Shown piece by piece: positions 1-8,430 of a stretch of 51,435 bases of DNA. The stretch is from Acidobacteria bacterium UBA823 (lineage in GTDB: Bacteria; Acidobacteriota; Vicinamibacteria; Vicinamibacterales; UBA823). Under the pieces are notes generated by a model. That model saw only the letters and a list, made by a program, of their open reading frames with translations. It was not told the DNA's origin and did not search any database. The position numbers were made by a program, and so were the translations under genes. Positions within the stretch are counted from its first letter, which is position 1; the number at the start of each line of letters is the position of its first letter. The stretch spans positions 1 through 51,435 of the forward strand of contig DBHR01000021.1 of the NCBI GenBank assembly GCA_002296225.1. The letters run 5' to 3'.

Positions 1-25
1 AGCGTCCGCGACTCACCCGGAGACT

Positions 26-115
26 GGAGAGATGTCCGAGTGGTTGAAGGAGCACGCTTGGAAAGCGTGTGTAGGGGAAACTCTACCGTGGGTTCGAATC
101 CCACTCTCTCCGCCA
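26..115 (+). tRNA. tRNA-Ser (GGA)
   Basis: The acceptor stem GGAGAGA (26-32) pairs with TCTCTCC (105-111). A G discriminator and an encoded CCA (113-115) follow. The anticodon loop TTGGAAA puts GGA at 60-62, and the T arm carries GGTTCGAATCC. The length of about 90 nt with a long variable arm fits the serine class. Confidence 0.97.
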
Positions 116-159
116 ATCACATCACGACGCTGAATGTTAGCGGTCCGCTTGGAGTAATC

Positions 160-564
160 GTGTATTGGCTGTTTAAGGAAGAGCCGTCGAGTTATAGCTT
201 TGAAGAATTCGTCAAAGATGGCCAGACCTCCTGGACTGGAGTAAAAAATCCACTGGCTCAAAAGCACCTCCGCTCAGTGAAAAAAGGCGACCGGGTCTTC
301 TACTACCATACGGGAAACGAGAAAGCGGTCGTCGGAATCGCGCGTGCCATCGGCAACGCCTACCTCGATCCGTCGGACGCTTCCGGTAAGCGGCATACAG
401 TCGATATCGCTCCGAGTCGTAAATTGCGCCGCCCGGTGACGCTGGCTGAGATTAAAGCGGACCGCAAGTTCGCAGCTTTTCCTCTAGTGCGGATCTCGAG
501 ACTCTCCGTCATGCCAGTAAGTGCCAAGGAGTGGGCCGCGATCGAGTTTCTATCGAAGACCTAA
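160..564 (+). CDS. EVE-domain protein
   Basis: Small soluble protein of about 134 residues made of a single EVE domain, a PUA-related fold. EVE/YTH-like folds bind modified bases in RNA or DNA, but the target of this protein cannot be read from the sequence. The start YWLFKEEPSSYSFEEF and later motifs FYYHTGNEKAVVGIA and PLVRISRL are family hallmarks. The GTG at 160 is chosen because GGAG (151-154) lies 5 nt upstream and the domain begins at once; a longer reading from 40 would translate through tRNA-Ser. It stands alone 45 nt after the tRNA. The family call is secure and the function is unknown. Confidence 0.85.
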   Translation: MYWLFKEEPSSYSFEEFVKDGQTSWTGVKNPLAQKHLRSVKKGDRVFYYHTGNEKAVVGIARAIGNAYLDPSDASGKRHTVDIAPSRKLRRPVTLAEIKADRKFAAFPLVRISRLSVMPVSAKEWAAIEFLSKT

Positions 565-581
565 AGCGCGGTCTCGTGTAG

Positions 582-644
582 CCCTATGAACCCAATAGGT
601 CTCTTTCGGACGACTATTGAGACCTTACGCTCCGGGTTTATGGG
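582..644. other. Intergenic nested inverted repeat (possible structured RNA or terminator)
   Basis: Two nested arms are visible between the EVE gene and tRNA-Ser(CGA). The outer pair is CCCTATGAACCC (582-593) with GGGTTTATGGG (634-644); the inner pair is GGTCTC (598-603) with GAGACC (619-624) around a 15-nt loop. No T-run follows. It could end EVE transcription or be a small structured RNA. The rest of 565-804 shows no convincing gene. Confidence 0.3.
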
Positions 645-804
645 TGCCTTGCAGAAGTGAACCGTTCGATCGTGCTTCGCAGCCGACCTAGGCCAGCATT
701 CTAGAAACCGATTCGGCGGAACAGTGATAGGTGGGAACCCCCAGCCGATTGATTGGCGACAAATAATCCAGCGCCCAGGCATGAAAAGTGCCAAAAAGAA
801 AGAA

Positions 805-895
805 TGGCGGAGAGGGTGGGATTCGAACCCACGTGCCGGTTACCCGACAAGACGCTTTCGAGGCGCCCCCGTTACGACCACTTCGGTACCTCTCC
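805..895 (-). tRNA. tRNA-Ser (CGA)
   Basis: On the minus strand the acceptor GGAGAGG (895-889) pairs with CCTCTCC (815-809), with an encoded CCA at 807-805. The anticodon loop CTCGAAA gives CGA (860-858). A long variable arm and GGTTCGAATCC in the T arm mark the serine class. This is a second serine isoacceptor within 1 kb of tRNA-Ser(GGA). Confidence 0.96.
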
Positions 896-928
896 GTTGG
901 GCCAAACAATCAAAATTAACGTTGCCGA

Positions 929-1438
929 TCAGCTGAGAGGCGTCGTAAAAACGTTTGCCTCACGACGTCGCTGGAAGAATCCCTGCAGGACCGCCAAGCA
1001 TTCGGCCTCTAGCACACCAGCGGTCACAACAACATTGTGGTTCAGCGACGGATGAGCCAGTGACCGACACATAGACTGAACCGCTCCAGCCTTGGGTTCG
1101 GCCACCCCAAACACCAACGTGCCGATCCGCGCGTGAACCAAGGCGCCGACGCACATCAAACATGGCTCCACCGTGACATAGAGCGAGGCACCCGTGAGAC
1201 GGTAATTGCTACACGCCAATCCAGCCGCACGCAGCGCTACGATTTCTGCATGAGCTGTCGGATCGTGCGTCGTAATCGGCCGATTGAACCCAGAGCCGAC
1301 GATCTCACCATCAACAACTACGACCGCACCAATGGGAACCTCATCAACCGCTTCAGCCCGATTTGCCTCGGCCAACGCAGCACGCATGAACGGTTCACGC
1401 ATCGTCGACGAAAATCGTTTCGACCTTATAGATTCCAT
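929..1438 (-). CDS. tadA: tRNA-specific adenosine deaminase TadA
   Basis: Zinc-dependent deaminase that converts A34 to inosine in the wobble position of tRNA-Arg(ACG). The zinc and catalytic motifs HAEIVALR and PCLMCVGAL are intact, and DPTAHAE with the C-terminal SLNHNV region match TadA rather than other cytidine deaminases. The ATG at 1438 gives 169 residues and lies 5 nt after the stop of the upstream methyltransferase, so the two could be translationally coupled. An ATG at 1402 would give 157 residues and a start closer to the usual family start; neither has a clear ribosome binding site. Its substrate tRNA-Arg(ACG) lies at 4564-4640. Confidence 0.93.
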   Translation of the reverse strand: MESIRSKRFSSTMREPFMRAALAEANRAEAVDEVPIGAVVVVDGEIVGSGFNRPITTHDPTAHAEIVALRAAGLACSNYRLTGASLYVTVEPCLMCVGALVHARIGTLVFGVAEPKAGAVQSMCRSLAHPSLNHNVVVTAGVLEAECLAVLQGFFQRRREANVFTTPLS

Positions 1439-1443
1439 GGATC

Positions 1444-2934
1444 TTAGAGGCGTTCAGCAATTACCGCGTAGTCCAAGTGTGTAAACAAGAAGCTATTGAT
1501 CTTGTCAGCGGCATCGTTAAACGCCACAGTGAGGGAAGCTAGTTCATCCGTATCCTTAGCTTTCTTGGACTGGTCCGATACCGCTACTCTTTGCAGCTTG
1601 GCATGTTCAGGATATGGCGCACTGTATCGGATAGTAGCGCCTTGAAACCCGGTTGCATGCAATAGATAAGTCAGTGTATCGGGATGTAGCGGTTGCGCAT
1701 GCGTGATGTCACGAATATAACCGTCGAAGAACGCGACCCAGCACGCAGGATTAATCGTTTCGAGCACGATTTTAGACCTTGGTCTTAGCTTTTGGTATGA
1801 CAGTTCAAGCAGGCGTATTAGATACTCTGGTCGTAAGTGCTCGACGACCTGGGCCGAGAAAAGACCGCCGAGTGAACCATCATCTAAACCTTCCAGATAG
1901 CTGACCACGTCACCTTCTACCACGTCGAGACCGCGCATTCGACAAACCTTGACCATTTCCGGGTTGATGTCGAGGCCTCGCGCCGGCACACCGTTTGCCT
2001 TGAGCACATCGAGGAACTCACCCCGGCCGCACCCTACATCCAACACATCAACCGCGCCGGTAAAATCAGGTGCGTATTCATTCATGCGTGCCCGAATTTC
2101 TTCGGGTGCTCCACGGAATTGATCTTCGAAACCCACGTACTTGAATGCACCGTCCGCAGTGCTCAGTTGGCCTTCAGTCAATCTCGACCTGGGAGAAGCC
2201 TCTGTATCAAGCGTGGCCTGTCGGCGGCTGCTTCGACTCTTGGTTGACGTCATAACCTTGCCCGCCTCCTGTTGTTCTAGTTGCCTTGTCAACAGGAGTA
2301 ACTTCTGCTGCAGTGCACCAACGGTCGCCCGAAGTTCTTCGACTCTTGCTTCAAACCGTCGCTCCCTCACGATATTTGCCTCGGCACGTATCTGGATTTC
2401 ATCACCAACCGCATCGAGACCCGCGGCAAGGCCTGCCCCAAACTCGTGCACGCTAAGCGGCATGATTGGTTGCTTAGTGTTTACATAGGGGGTGATTTGC
2501 TGTGCATACAACATAAGCTTGTGTTGAAAGAAAGCTTGGGAAGAAAATGAGTCGCGAATCGCCGTCAGTACCTTGTCGAGGGCATACGCCCTCTGGCGAG
2601 TGGGCTCTATATTGCAATTAATGTGGTCGATCAAGGCAAGGTTGAAGTCATGCTGTCGTTGAAACACCGGTCCTATAAATCGCCATACGAAACGCCTAAT
2701 CCGTCCTCGCCACCCGACACCGTAATCTACACCCCCCTCAGGAACTAGCCGGGCCAACTCATTTAGTCTTGTGATAAGCGAGTCGTCAGGTGCCGCCGGT
2801 GACGCTGGAAGTTCAGGAAACTGCTGCAGTGCATGATCGAGTGCCGTCAACGCATCGTTGTATTGACGATCGATTCTTTCCCGTTCGAGCTTCAGACGCT
2901 TTTCGCCGGTAACGGACAGTGGATCATCGCTCAT
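1444..2934 (-). CDS. Class I SAM-dependent methyltransferase with coiled-coil N-terminus
   Basis: About 496 residues. The first 270 are helical and charged, with a likely coiled coil (RFEARVEELRATVGALQQ) that ends in a Ser/Arg-rich linker. The methyltransferase domain follows, with motif I DVLDVGCGRGEFLDVL, the acidic loop GLDINPEM and VEGDVVSYL. Such fusions are typical of polysaccharide or O-antigen gene sets, and the next upstream gene is a glycosyltransferase. I infer methylation of a surface glycan; a small-molecule or lipid target is possible. The ATG at 2934 is preferred over a TTG further upstream. Base composition is visibly lower in GC than in neighbours, which may mark transfer. 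Confidence 0.75.
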   Translation of the reverse strand: MSDDPLSVTGEKRLKLERERIDRQYNDALTALDHALQQFPELPASPAAPDDSLITRLNELARLVPEGGVDYGVGWRGRIRRFVWRFIGPVFQRQHDFNLALIDHINCNIEPTRQRAYALDKVLTAIRDSFSSQAFFQHKLMLYAQQITPYVNTKQPIMPLSVHEFGAGLAAGLDAVGDEIQIRAEANIVRERRFEARVEELRATVGALQQKLLLLTRQLEQQEAGKVMTSTKSRSSRRQATLDTEASPRSRLTEGQLSTADGAFKYVGFEDQFRGAPEEIRARMNEYAPDFTGAVDVLDVGCGRGEFLDVLKANGVPARGLDINPEMVKVCRMRGLDVVEGDVVSYLEGLDDGSLGGLFSAQVVEHLRPEYLIRLLELSYQKLRPRSKIVLETINPACWVAFFDGYIRDITHAQPLHPDTLTYLLHATGFQGATIRYSAPYPEHAKLQRVAVSDQSKKAKDTDELASLTVAFNDAADKINSFLFTHLDYAVIAERL

Positions 2935-3024
2935 AAACCATCCCACGCTTCGGGGCAATTGACAGAAAAGGGGTATTGACCGTATTCAGCATAATCACCA
3001 CATCAGACAACCTTAACGTGAACA

Positions 3025-3054
3025 AGCCTACTAAGACCACTCGACTGAAGTCAA
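3025..3054 (-). promoter_or_regulatory. Candidate sigma70-type promoter for the methyltransferase gene
   Basis: On the minus strand TTGACT (3054-3049) is followed after 18 nt by TAGGCT (3030-3025). It lies in the 185-nt AT-richer gap between the glycosyltransferase and methyltransferase genes, about 90 nt before the chosen start. The rest of the gap shows no gene. Confidence 0.35.
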
Positions 3055-3119
3055 GGCTAAGCCATTGTTTAACAGCAGGTTACAAACGTTACCTCATCAC
3101 CAACCACACAATATGGAGG

Positions 3120-4502
3120 TCAGGCTCTCCCGAGGATATCAACTGACATCCCCATATCCTTGAGGATGTCACGGGCAGTCTCCAGGCCATCTGGCCGCAA
3201 GTGAGGGAGCGGTGGCGTGATCCCTGAGGGGCTGTCCAGAGCAAGGCTAATGACCCTTAAATAATCAGCCTGCATGTGCTTCAGGGTGTGGCGAGCCGCC
3301 CAGAATCTTTTTGCTCGGTTACCTAGCTCTCGTCGTAGCGTCCGGTCACGTGCCAGCCGCTCCATTGCCACCTGCAACGAGTTTTCCTCGTCCATTATGT
3401 CGATGCTGACGCAGAGCGGTAACTTAGATTGTTTACCGCTGAGTTCCGATGCGTTTTGGTCAGGAGGTGTCACCTCAACCAACGGCGATGGCGTCCAAGT
3501 ACCCCTCGTCACAAGCGCTGGCACATCGATCGTGTGGTGCAAGTCGGTGACGATCGTGGCACGGCCCGCCGCTAGACACCGCAACCACGCCGCGGATGTT
3601 TCGCCGGACGATGGCCAGCGCATGCACAGGCAGACATCGGCACATGACATGTAACCAGCCAGATCACGATTATCTACAAAACCTGTAAACGTCACGCGGT
3701 CGGCAACGCCAAGACGCTGGGCTTCCGTGACTGCGTCGTAGTAGGGAACGGGTTCCCCGACGAGCAAGAGGTGAACTTGCGGTGTCACACGGGCTATTGC
3801 CGCGAGGGCTCTGAGCGTTTGAGCGATCCGTTTCTCAGGGGTAACCCGACCGAACGCAGCGAAAACCACGGTGTCCGGTGAAATATTGTGTCTGGCACGT
3901 ATGTCCTCTGCCCTCGACGCATCAGCGGCTCCCGTCACGCCCATCCGGATCCGATCGAGACATACCTCGGGAAACCGCTCTCTCAACTCTCGAACGAGCG
4001 TTGCATTGTGAACGGCCACCACTCTAGCCGAATCTACGACGGTTCGTAACATCGGCCAGAAGTAGTGAAATGACCCCAGGAGCCCAGCGATGCCGAGATA
4101 GGCGATCCCGGCCCTTGCATCAGGATGGTTGTATTCGAACTCGGCACGGTAGTCGTCGTAACGCTTCTGTTGGAGTAACAAGCGAGCCCGCGCCTGATGT
4201 AATTGGCCGTCGTGCAACACCACAAGGCCTGGGTAACGGAACATGTAGGGCCAGATGTAGTCATGACATGTTGCGTTGCCAAGCTGGTAAACGATGAGAT
4301 CGTAGGGGTTCCTAATCTGCCGCCAAGAAAAATCGTATGCGCTGATACGCCGAGTGTCATCCCCGTTCAGCTGCGACGATAGCGAGTCGACAAAGATGTC
4401 GATATCATAGGTTTCTGCCAATAAACCAATGATCTCGGCGCTGTAAGTCGCGATTCCCGAGCGTTCGGGGGGAAGCGGTGTAAACCAGGCGAGCCGTTTC
4501 AT
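3120..4502 (-). CDS. Glycosyltransferase family 4 (GT-B fold)
   Basis: 460-residue GT-B glycosyltransferase that probably adds a sugar to a cell-surface or lipid-linked glycan in the cytoplasm. The N-terminal start WFTPLPPERSGIATYS is the family's acceptor-side loop. The donor domain begins near residue 205 with FAAFGRVTPEKRIAQTLRA, followed by HLLLVGEPVPYY and a SSGETSAAWLRCLAAGRATI loop that replaces the usual EGFGL-E motif. ATG at 4502 has no clear ribosome binding site. It precedes the methyltransferase by about 185 nt, and the pair sits between two tRNA genes. Donor and acceptor cannot be assigned. Confidence 0.85.
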   Translation of the reverse strand: MKRLAWFTPLPPERSGIATYSAEIIGLLAETYDIDIFVDSLSSQLNGDDTRRISAYDFSWRQIRNPYDLIVYQLGNATCHDYIWPYMFRYPGLVVLHDGQLHQARARLLLQQKRYDDYRAEFEYNHPDARAGIAYLGIAGLLGSFHYFWPMLRTVVDSARVVAVHNATLVRELRERFPEVCLDRIRMGVTGAADASRAEDIRARHNISPDTVVFAAFGRVTPEKRIAQTLRALAAIARVTPQVHLLLVGEPVPYYDAVTEAQRLGVADRVTFTGFVDNRDLAGYMSCADVCLCMRWPSSGETSAAWLRCLAAGRATIVTDLHHTIDVPALVTRGTWTPSPLVEVTPPDQNASELSGKQSKLPLCVSIDIMDEENSLQVAMERLARDRTLRRELGNRAKRFWAARHTLKHMQADYLRVISLALDSPSGITPPLPHLRPDGLETARDILKDMGMSVDILGRA

Positions 4503-4563
4503 TACGTGTCGGTCGCCCAGGTTAGACGGGCGAACCCATAGTTGATTGGGTAATCAGAAAGGC

Positions 4564-4640
4564 TGGCGCGCCCTGCAGGATTCGAACCTGCGGCCTCCTG
4601 GTTCGTAGCCAGACGCTCTATCCAGCTGAGCTAAGGGCGC
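4564..4640 (-). tRNA. tRNA-Arg (ACG)
   Basis: Acceptor GCGCCCT (4640-4634) pairs with AGGGCGC (4574-4568), followed by G and an encoded CCA (4566-4564). The anticodon loop CTACGAA gives ACG (4606-4604). At 77 nt it is a standard cloverleaf. A34 of this tRNA is the usual TadA substrate, and tadA lies 3 kb away. Confidence 0.97.
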
Positions 4641-4657
4641 CCGTCGCACGCGGTGGT

Positions 4658-6574
4658 TCATCGGGCCAATTCTCGCCTGCGGGAATCCGTAATTATACCA
4701 TGTGCACTGGCCCGCTCGAATCGTTCCGCTGTTCGTATCTCCCGATCCAAGCCGTGACCAAGCGGGAACATGTTGGGCAACGTAACTGGCAGCCGCCCCC
4801 CGATGGCGCTTTCCCCAGCTAGAGCCCGCACGGCGTTGCGCTCGGCCCGGTCGTAGAAATCGTAGGTCAGCAAAATGGCCGGCGTCGAGCCGAGTGCCAG
4901 CGCCGTGTATGGGCTGCCGAACAGCACCGTCACATAGGGCTGACCTCGCACCTCGGTTGTCCTCACCAGCTGCTCGAGAAGCGAGACGATCTGTGGCGCG
5001 AGTTCCATACCGCCGTCTCGTGGTGTCGTACGCACAAACACCGATGTGATGATTGCGTCGAATTGGTCCGCCGTCGATCGCACGAGATCAATCGCCTGGC
5101 GCGAGGTCTGATTGGACAGCTCCACGGCCGTGACATTGGGCCACCGGTCTCGCAACTCCGTGATGAACGTTCGACTGGGCGCCGCGATCCGCCAACCCGA
5201 CGGGCGGTCAAGCACCGATAGGTAGAGGATCTCAGCATCCCGCGGCAGCTGAAGTGGAACATCCCCGCGTTCATCGGAAAGTAGGGTCATTGCCTGCTCA
5301 CTTATCCGGTCGGCAACCGCTGCGTGTTCGCGTCCGCCGACCCGCGCAGAGAGCGCCTCCAGATCGACGAAACGGGTTCGGTGAAGCCCTAACCGCGCCT
5401 TCGCATCGAGCACACGGGCCACCGATTCCCGGATCCGTTCTGGCGAGAGTTCGCCGCTCGCCACTGCCGCGCGGATCCCGTTCACGGCAGTGACTACGTC
5501 TGCCGGATGCAGAACAACGTCGTTGCCAGCCGAGATTGCCCGAACCGCGGCGTCTTCCGCCGACCACCGGTCGGCGATAGCACCCATCTGCATCGAATCG
5601 GTAAAAATTAAACCGTCGAAGCCGAACTCATTGCGGAGAACACCGTCAACAATCGTTCGACTGAGCGTGGACGGTAACCCCTCCTCCGGCTCGAGGGCCG
5701 GAAGAACGATGTGCGCCGTCATGACGCCAGCCGCCCCAGCGGCGAGACCATCACGAAACGGGCGCCATTCGATGGATTGCAGGCGCTCTCGTCCGTGCGG
5801 AATGATGGGGAGGCCGACATGAGAATCGAGGTCGGTGTCGCCATGGCCAGGGAAGTGCTTGACGGTCGCCAACATTCCGGCGTCTTGCAGACCGTGAATG
5901 TACGCGCGAGCCAGCCGCCCCACGAGCTTTGGGTCCTCGCCGAAAGACCGCGTGTTGATCACCGGGTTGCGGGCATTGTTGTTGACATCGACGACTGGGG
6001 CAAAATTGACGTGCACACCGATAGCCAACGATTCGACGGCCGTGATTCGGCCGGCCTCATAGGCCAACTGTTCGTCGCTCGCCGCTCCAAACGCCATCGC
6101 CCGCGGGAACACCGTGCCACCGTGAATCCGGAACCCGACACCGGCCTCGAAATCACTCGAGACGAGCAGTGGGACCCGAGCGACCGCCTGCAGTCGGTTG
6201 ATGAGCGACGCTGCCGATAGCGGCTGGCCGAGCGTGACAGTCCCGTACGTCGGGTTAAGAAGGACGTCGGGTGCCAACTCACGCCCACCGAACACTAGAA
6301 AGCCGCCGACTTGCTGGTCACGGGTTAGCGTAACAAGGGCGTCGAATTCTTCGGTATCGTTACTCGTGTACGTCGATAGAAAGGACGGTGCGATCAGCTG
6401 GCCGATCTGCTCGTCGACGCTCATGGCCTCGAGCGTGTTTGCAACCCACGCCCGAGCTTCTGCATCCAGTGGCGCCGTAACCTGCTGGCCAGAGATGAGC
6501 AACCCGACCGACATGACCATCGCAACCAAACCCGTCATAATCGCACCCGGCTGCGAACGCTTGCAATGCGCCAT
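4658..6574 (-). CDS. Secreted glycoside hydrolase family 3, NagZ-like beta-N-acetylhexosaminidase
   Basis: About 638 residues. GH3 N-terminal barrel with the NagZ signature KHFPGHGDTDLDSH and the nucleophile loop FTDSMQMGAIAD, so removal of terminal N-acetylglucosamine from peptidoglycan or chitin fragments is the likely reaction. Unlike short cytosolic NagZ (about 340 residues) it has an extra C-terminal domain (about residues 430-620) of GH3-C type. The N-terminus is basic and then hydrophobic (TGLVAMVMSVGLLISG), a signal peptide or anchor, so it probably acts in the periplasm. The ATG at 6574 is preferred over an upstream TTG; no strong ribosome binding site is seen. It is divergent from moaB. 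Confidence 0.9.
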   Translation of the reverse strand: MAHCKRSQPGAIMTGLVAMVMSVGLLISGQQVTAPLDAEARAWVANTLEAMSVDEQIGQLIAPSFLSTYTSNDTEEFDALVTLTRDQQVGGFLVFGGRELAPDVLLNPTYGTVTLGQPLSAASLINRLQAVARVPLLVSSDFEAGVGFRIHGGTVFPRAMAFGAASDEQLAYEAGRITAVESLAIGVHVNFAPVVDVNNNARNPVINTRSFGEDPKLVGRLARAYIHGLQDAGMLATVKHFPGHGDTDLDSHVGLPIIPHGRERLQSIEWRPFRDGLAAGAAGVMTAHIVLPALEPEEGLPSTLSRTIVDGVLRNEFGFDGLIFTDSMQMGAIADRWSAEDAAVRAISAGNDVVLHPADVVTAVNGIRAAVASGELSPERIRESVARVLDAKARLGLHRTRFVDLEALSARVGGREHAAVADRISEQAMTLLSDERGDVPLQLPRDAEILYLSVLDRPSGWRIAAPSRTFITELRDRWPNVTAVELSNQTSRQAIDLVRSTADQFDAIITSVFVRTTPRDGGMELAPQIVSLLEQLVRTTEVRGQPYVTVLFGSPYTALALGSTPAILLTYDFYDRAERNAVRALAGESAIGGRLPVTLPNMFPLGHGLDREIRTAERFERASAHGIITDSRRRELAR

Positions 6575-6621
6575 GGGCGCTGATCGTAATTGGAAAACCA
6601 CAGGCAAGCAACGGCCCCTTG

Positions 6622-6627
6622 TATAAT
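6622..6627 (+). promoter_or_regulatory. TATAAT -10 element directly before moaB
   Basis: A perfect TATAAT hexamer ends 7 nt before the moaB ATG at 6635. If used, transcription would begin at or next to the start codon, giving a leaderless message. I see no convincing -35 hexamer at 16-18 nt, and no ribosome binding site precedes the ATG, which fits the same idea. Confidence 0.4.
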
Positions 6628-6634
6628 CTGATTA

Positions 6635-7138
6635 ATGAGTCATCGGGAGCACCGCGCGCAAGCACCAGGGCACGTGTGTTGCTACGTGCTGACGGTGTCG
6701 GACACTCGCACCGAGAAAAACGACTCCGGTGGCCGCGCTATCATCGAACTACTTACCGCAGCAGGTCACGAGGTAGTTGACCGTGAGATCGTGAAGGACG
6801 AACCGGATCAGGTGCGGTCGGTCGTCACCGCTCAGCTCATGCAGAAGCAGATCCAGGCGATCATCACAACGGGCGGCACCGGCATCTCCTCTCGGGACCG
6901 ATCCTACGAGGCGGTTACCGACCTGCTCGAGAAACGTCTCGACGGCTTCGGCGAGCTCTTCCGCGCCTTGAGCTTTCAGGAGATCGGCCCCGCCGCGATG
7001 TTAAGCCGGGCGTTTGCCGGCACGGCTCGGGGTAAAATTCTCATCGCCTTGCCAGGCTCGGAGCACGCGGTCCGCCTAGCACTAACGAAGCTCGTCCTGC
7101 CGGAACTTGGACACCTCGTTCGGGAAGCTTCTCGCTGA
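6635..7138 (+). CDS. moaB: Molybdenum cofactor protein MoaB/MogA family
   Basis: 167-residue MPT-binding protein. MogA/MoaB-type proteins adenylylate molybdopterin before molybdate insertion. Visible motifs are LTVSDTRTEKNDSGG near the start and TTGGTGISSRD around residue 72, the MPT-binding loop, with the ALPGS motif near residue 140. It is followed 20 nt later by moeA, the partner that inserts molybdate, so the two form an operon. The N-terminus is a little longer than usual (SHREHRAQAPGHV). MoaB and MogA differ mainly in oligomeric state; the compact length and lack of extra C-terminus favour MoaB. Confidence 0.9.
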   Translation: MSHREHRAQAPGHVCCYVLTVSDTRTEKNDSGGRAIIELLTAAGHEVVDREIVKDEPDQVRSVVTAQLMQKQIQAIITTGGTGISSRDRSYEAVTDLLEKRLDGFGELFRALSFQEIGPAAMLSRAFAGTARGKILIALPGSEHAVRLALTKLVLPELGHLVREASR

Positions 7139-7158
7139 TCCGTTGATTTAGACACTCT

Positions 7159-8382
7159 ATGTCCATCACAAACATGCGTCCGTTTCGAGAGACGATCGGA
7201 TTGGACGAAGCGCTGATGCTCGTCTCTGAAGCCACGATCCCTTTGGAACGTACCGAACGGGTAGCACTCGCTGAGCTTGGTGGCCGCGTCGCTGCAGTCG
7301 ACGTGGTATCGGAACAGCACGTTCCGCCTTTCGATCGCGCGGCAATGGACGGTTTCGCGGTTGTAGCCCAAGACACCTTCGGTGCAGATCGACACCAACC
7401 CAACACCTTACGGTGCGTGGAAACCGTGTTCACCGGTCAGACGCCCAAACGTGGTGTCGATCGTGGCGAGTGCACCCAGATCGCAACCGGCGCTCCGATG
7501 CCTCAGGGCGCTGACGCGGTAGTCATGGTCGAAGAAACCGACCGTGGGAACGACGACCAGGTCCGCATCTTTACACCGGTGTACCCCAATCAGAATGTGG
7601 GACGCCGCGGCGCTGACATCGTGCCAGGACAGACACTCGTGCGGTGCGGTGACTTACTCGGCGCCGGCCGTATCGGGGCACTCGCGGCCGTCGGGACCGC
7701 CGACATCGAGGTGTACGCAAAACCATCGGTCGCGTTGTTATCGACAGGTGACGAAATTGTCGGCCCTGGCCAGGCGCTCGCACCTGGACAAATTTATGAC
7801 GTCAACCGCTTCACACTGGAGACCGTCGTGCGAAGCCACGGTGGGCTAGCCGTCGGCTATGCCAGCGCGGCGGACACACTCGACGCTCTGACAGCAGCTG
7901 TCGAAGCGTGTGCTACGCACGATCTGCTAGTTTTTTCCGGCGGCAGTTCGGTCGGTGAACGTGATTTAATCCTCGACGTCCTGCAACAGCAAGGTGAGGT
8001 GCTGTTCCACGGAATCGCCGTCAAGCCTGGTAAGCCGACCGTCTTCGGGCGGGTCGCCGGCACACCGGTACTCGGAATGCCCGGCTATCCAACGTCGTGC
8101 CTGTCGAACGCCTATATGTTGCTCATCCCGATGCTGCGCCGGCTGGCTCATCTGCCACCGTATCGACCGCAAACGGTGACCGTCCCGCTCGCCGAGCGAG
8201 TCGTGTCGACGACCGGGCGCCACCAGTTCTACACTGTCCGGCTTGATGACGGGCGGGCCGTCCCCGCCTTCAAGGCATCCGGCGACATCACGAGCATGTC
8301 ACTCGCCGACGGCTACATCGAGATCCCAGCTCAAACTGACATCGTAGAAAAAGGCGAAAAGGTCGTCGTGAAGCTCTTTTGA
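7159..8382 (+). CDS. moeA: Molybdopterin molybdotransferase MoeA
   Basis: 407-residue enzyme that inserts molybdate into adenylylated molybdopterin in the cytosol. The N-terminal signature PPFDRAAMDGFAV is intact. The MogA-like domain carries LLSTGDEIV (about residue 194) and VFSGGSSVGERD (about 254), and GMPGYPTSCLSN lies near residue 308; domain IV ends the protein. The ATG at 7159 is 20 nt after moaB; a second ATG at 7174 is possible. Together with the E1-like fusion protein at 24337-25782 it indicates that this organism makes molybdoenzymes. Confidence 0.95.
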   Translation: MSITNMRPFRETIGLDEALMLVSEATIPLERTERVALAELGGRVAAVDVVSEQHVPPFDRAAMDGFAVVAQDTFGADRHQPNTLRCVETVFTGQTPKRGVDRGECTQIATGAPMPQGADAVVMVEETDRGNDDQVRIFTPVYPNQNVGRRGADIVPGQTLVRCGDLLGAGRIGALAAVGTADIEVYAKPSVALLSTGDEIVGPGQALAPGQIYDVNRFTLETVVRSHGGLAVGYASAADTLDALTAAVEACATHDLLVFSGGSSVGERDLILDVLQQQGEVLFHGIAVKPGKPTVFGRVAGTPVLGMPGYPTSCLSNAYMLLIPMLRRLAHLPPYRPQTVTVPLAERVVSTTGRHQFYTVRLDDGRAVPAFKASGDITSMSLADGYIEIPAQTDIVEKGEKVVVKLF

Positions 8383-8430
8383 GGTCTTCGGTGAAGCTGA
8401 GCCGCCCCGGAAAGGGGCTCGCCTGACCTC
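8381..8430. terminator. Palindromic hairpin between convergent genes
   Basis: GAGGTC (8381-8386) pairs with GACCTC (8425-8430). Inside, GCCCC (8404-8408) pairs with GGGGC (8414-8418) around a GGAAA loop. It sits between the convergent moeA and zinc-ribbon genes and touches both stop codons. No clear T-run is present, so it may be a Rho-assisted or purely structural bidirectional end. Confidence 0.4.

Noticed and set aside
40..159. N-terminal extension of the EVE protein to position 40
   Set aside because: It would translate most of tRNA-Ser(GGA); GTG at 160 has a good ribosome binding site.
561..794. 77-codon minus-strand frame in the gap after the EVE gene
   Set aside because: Composition is not coding-like, it overlaps the nested inverted repeat and has no ribosome binding site.
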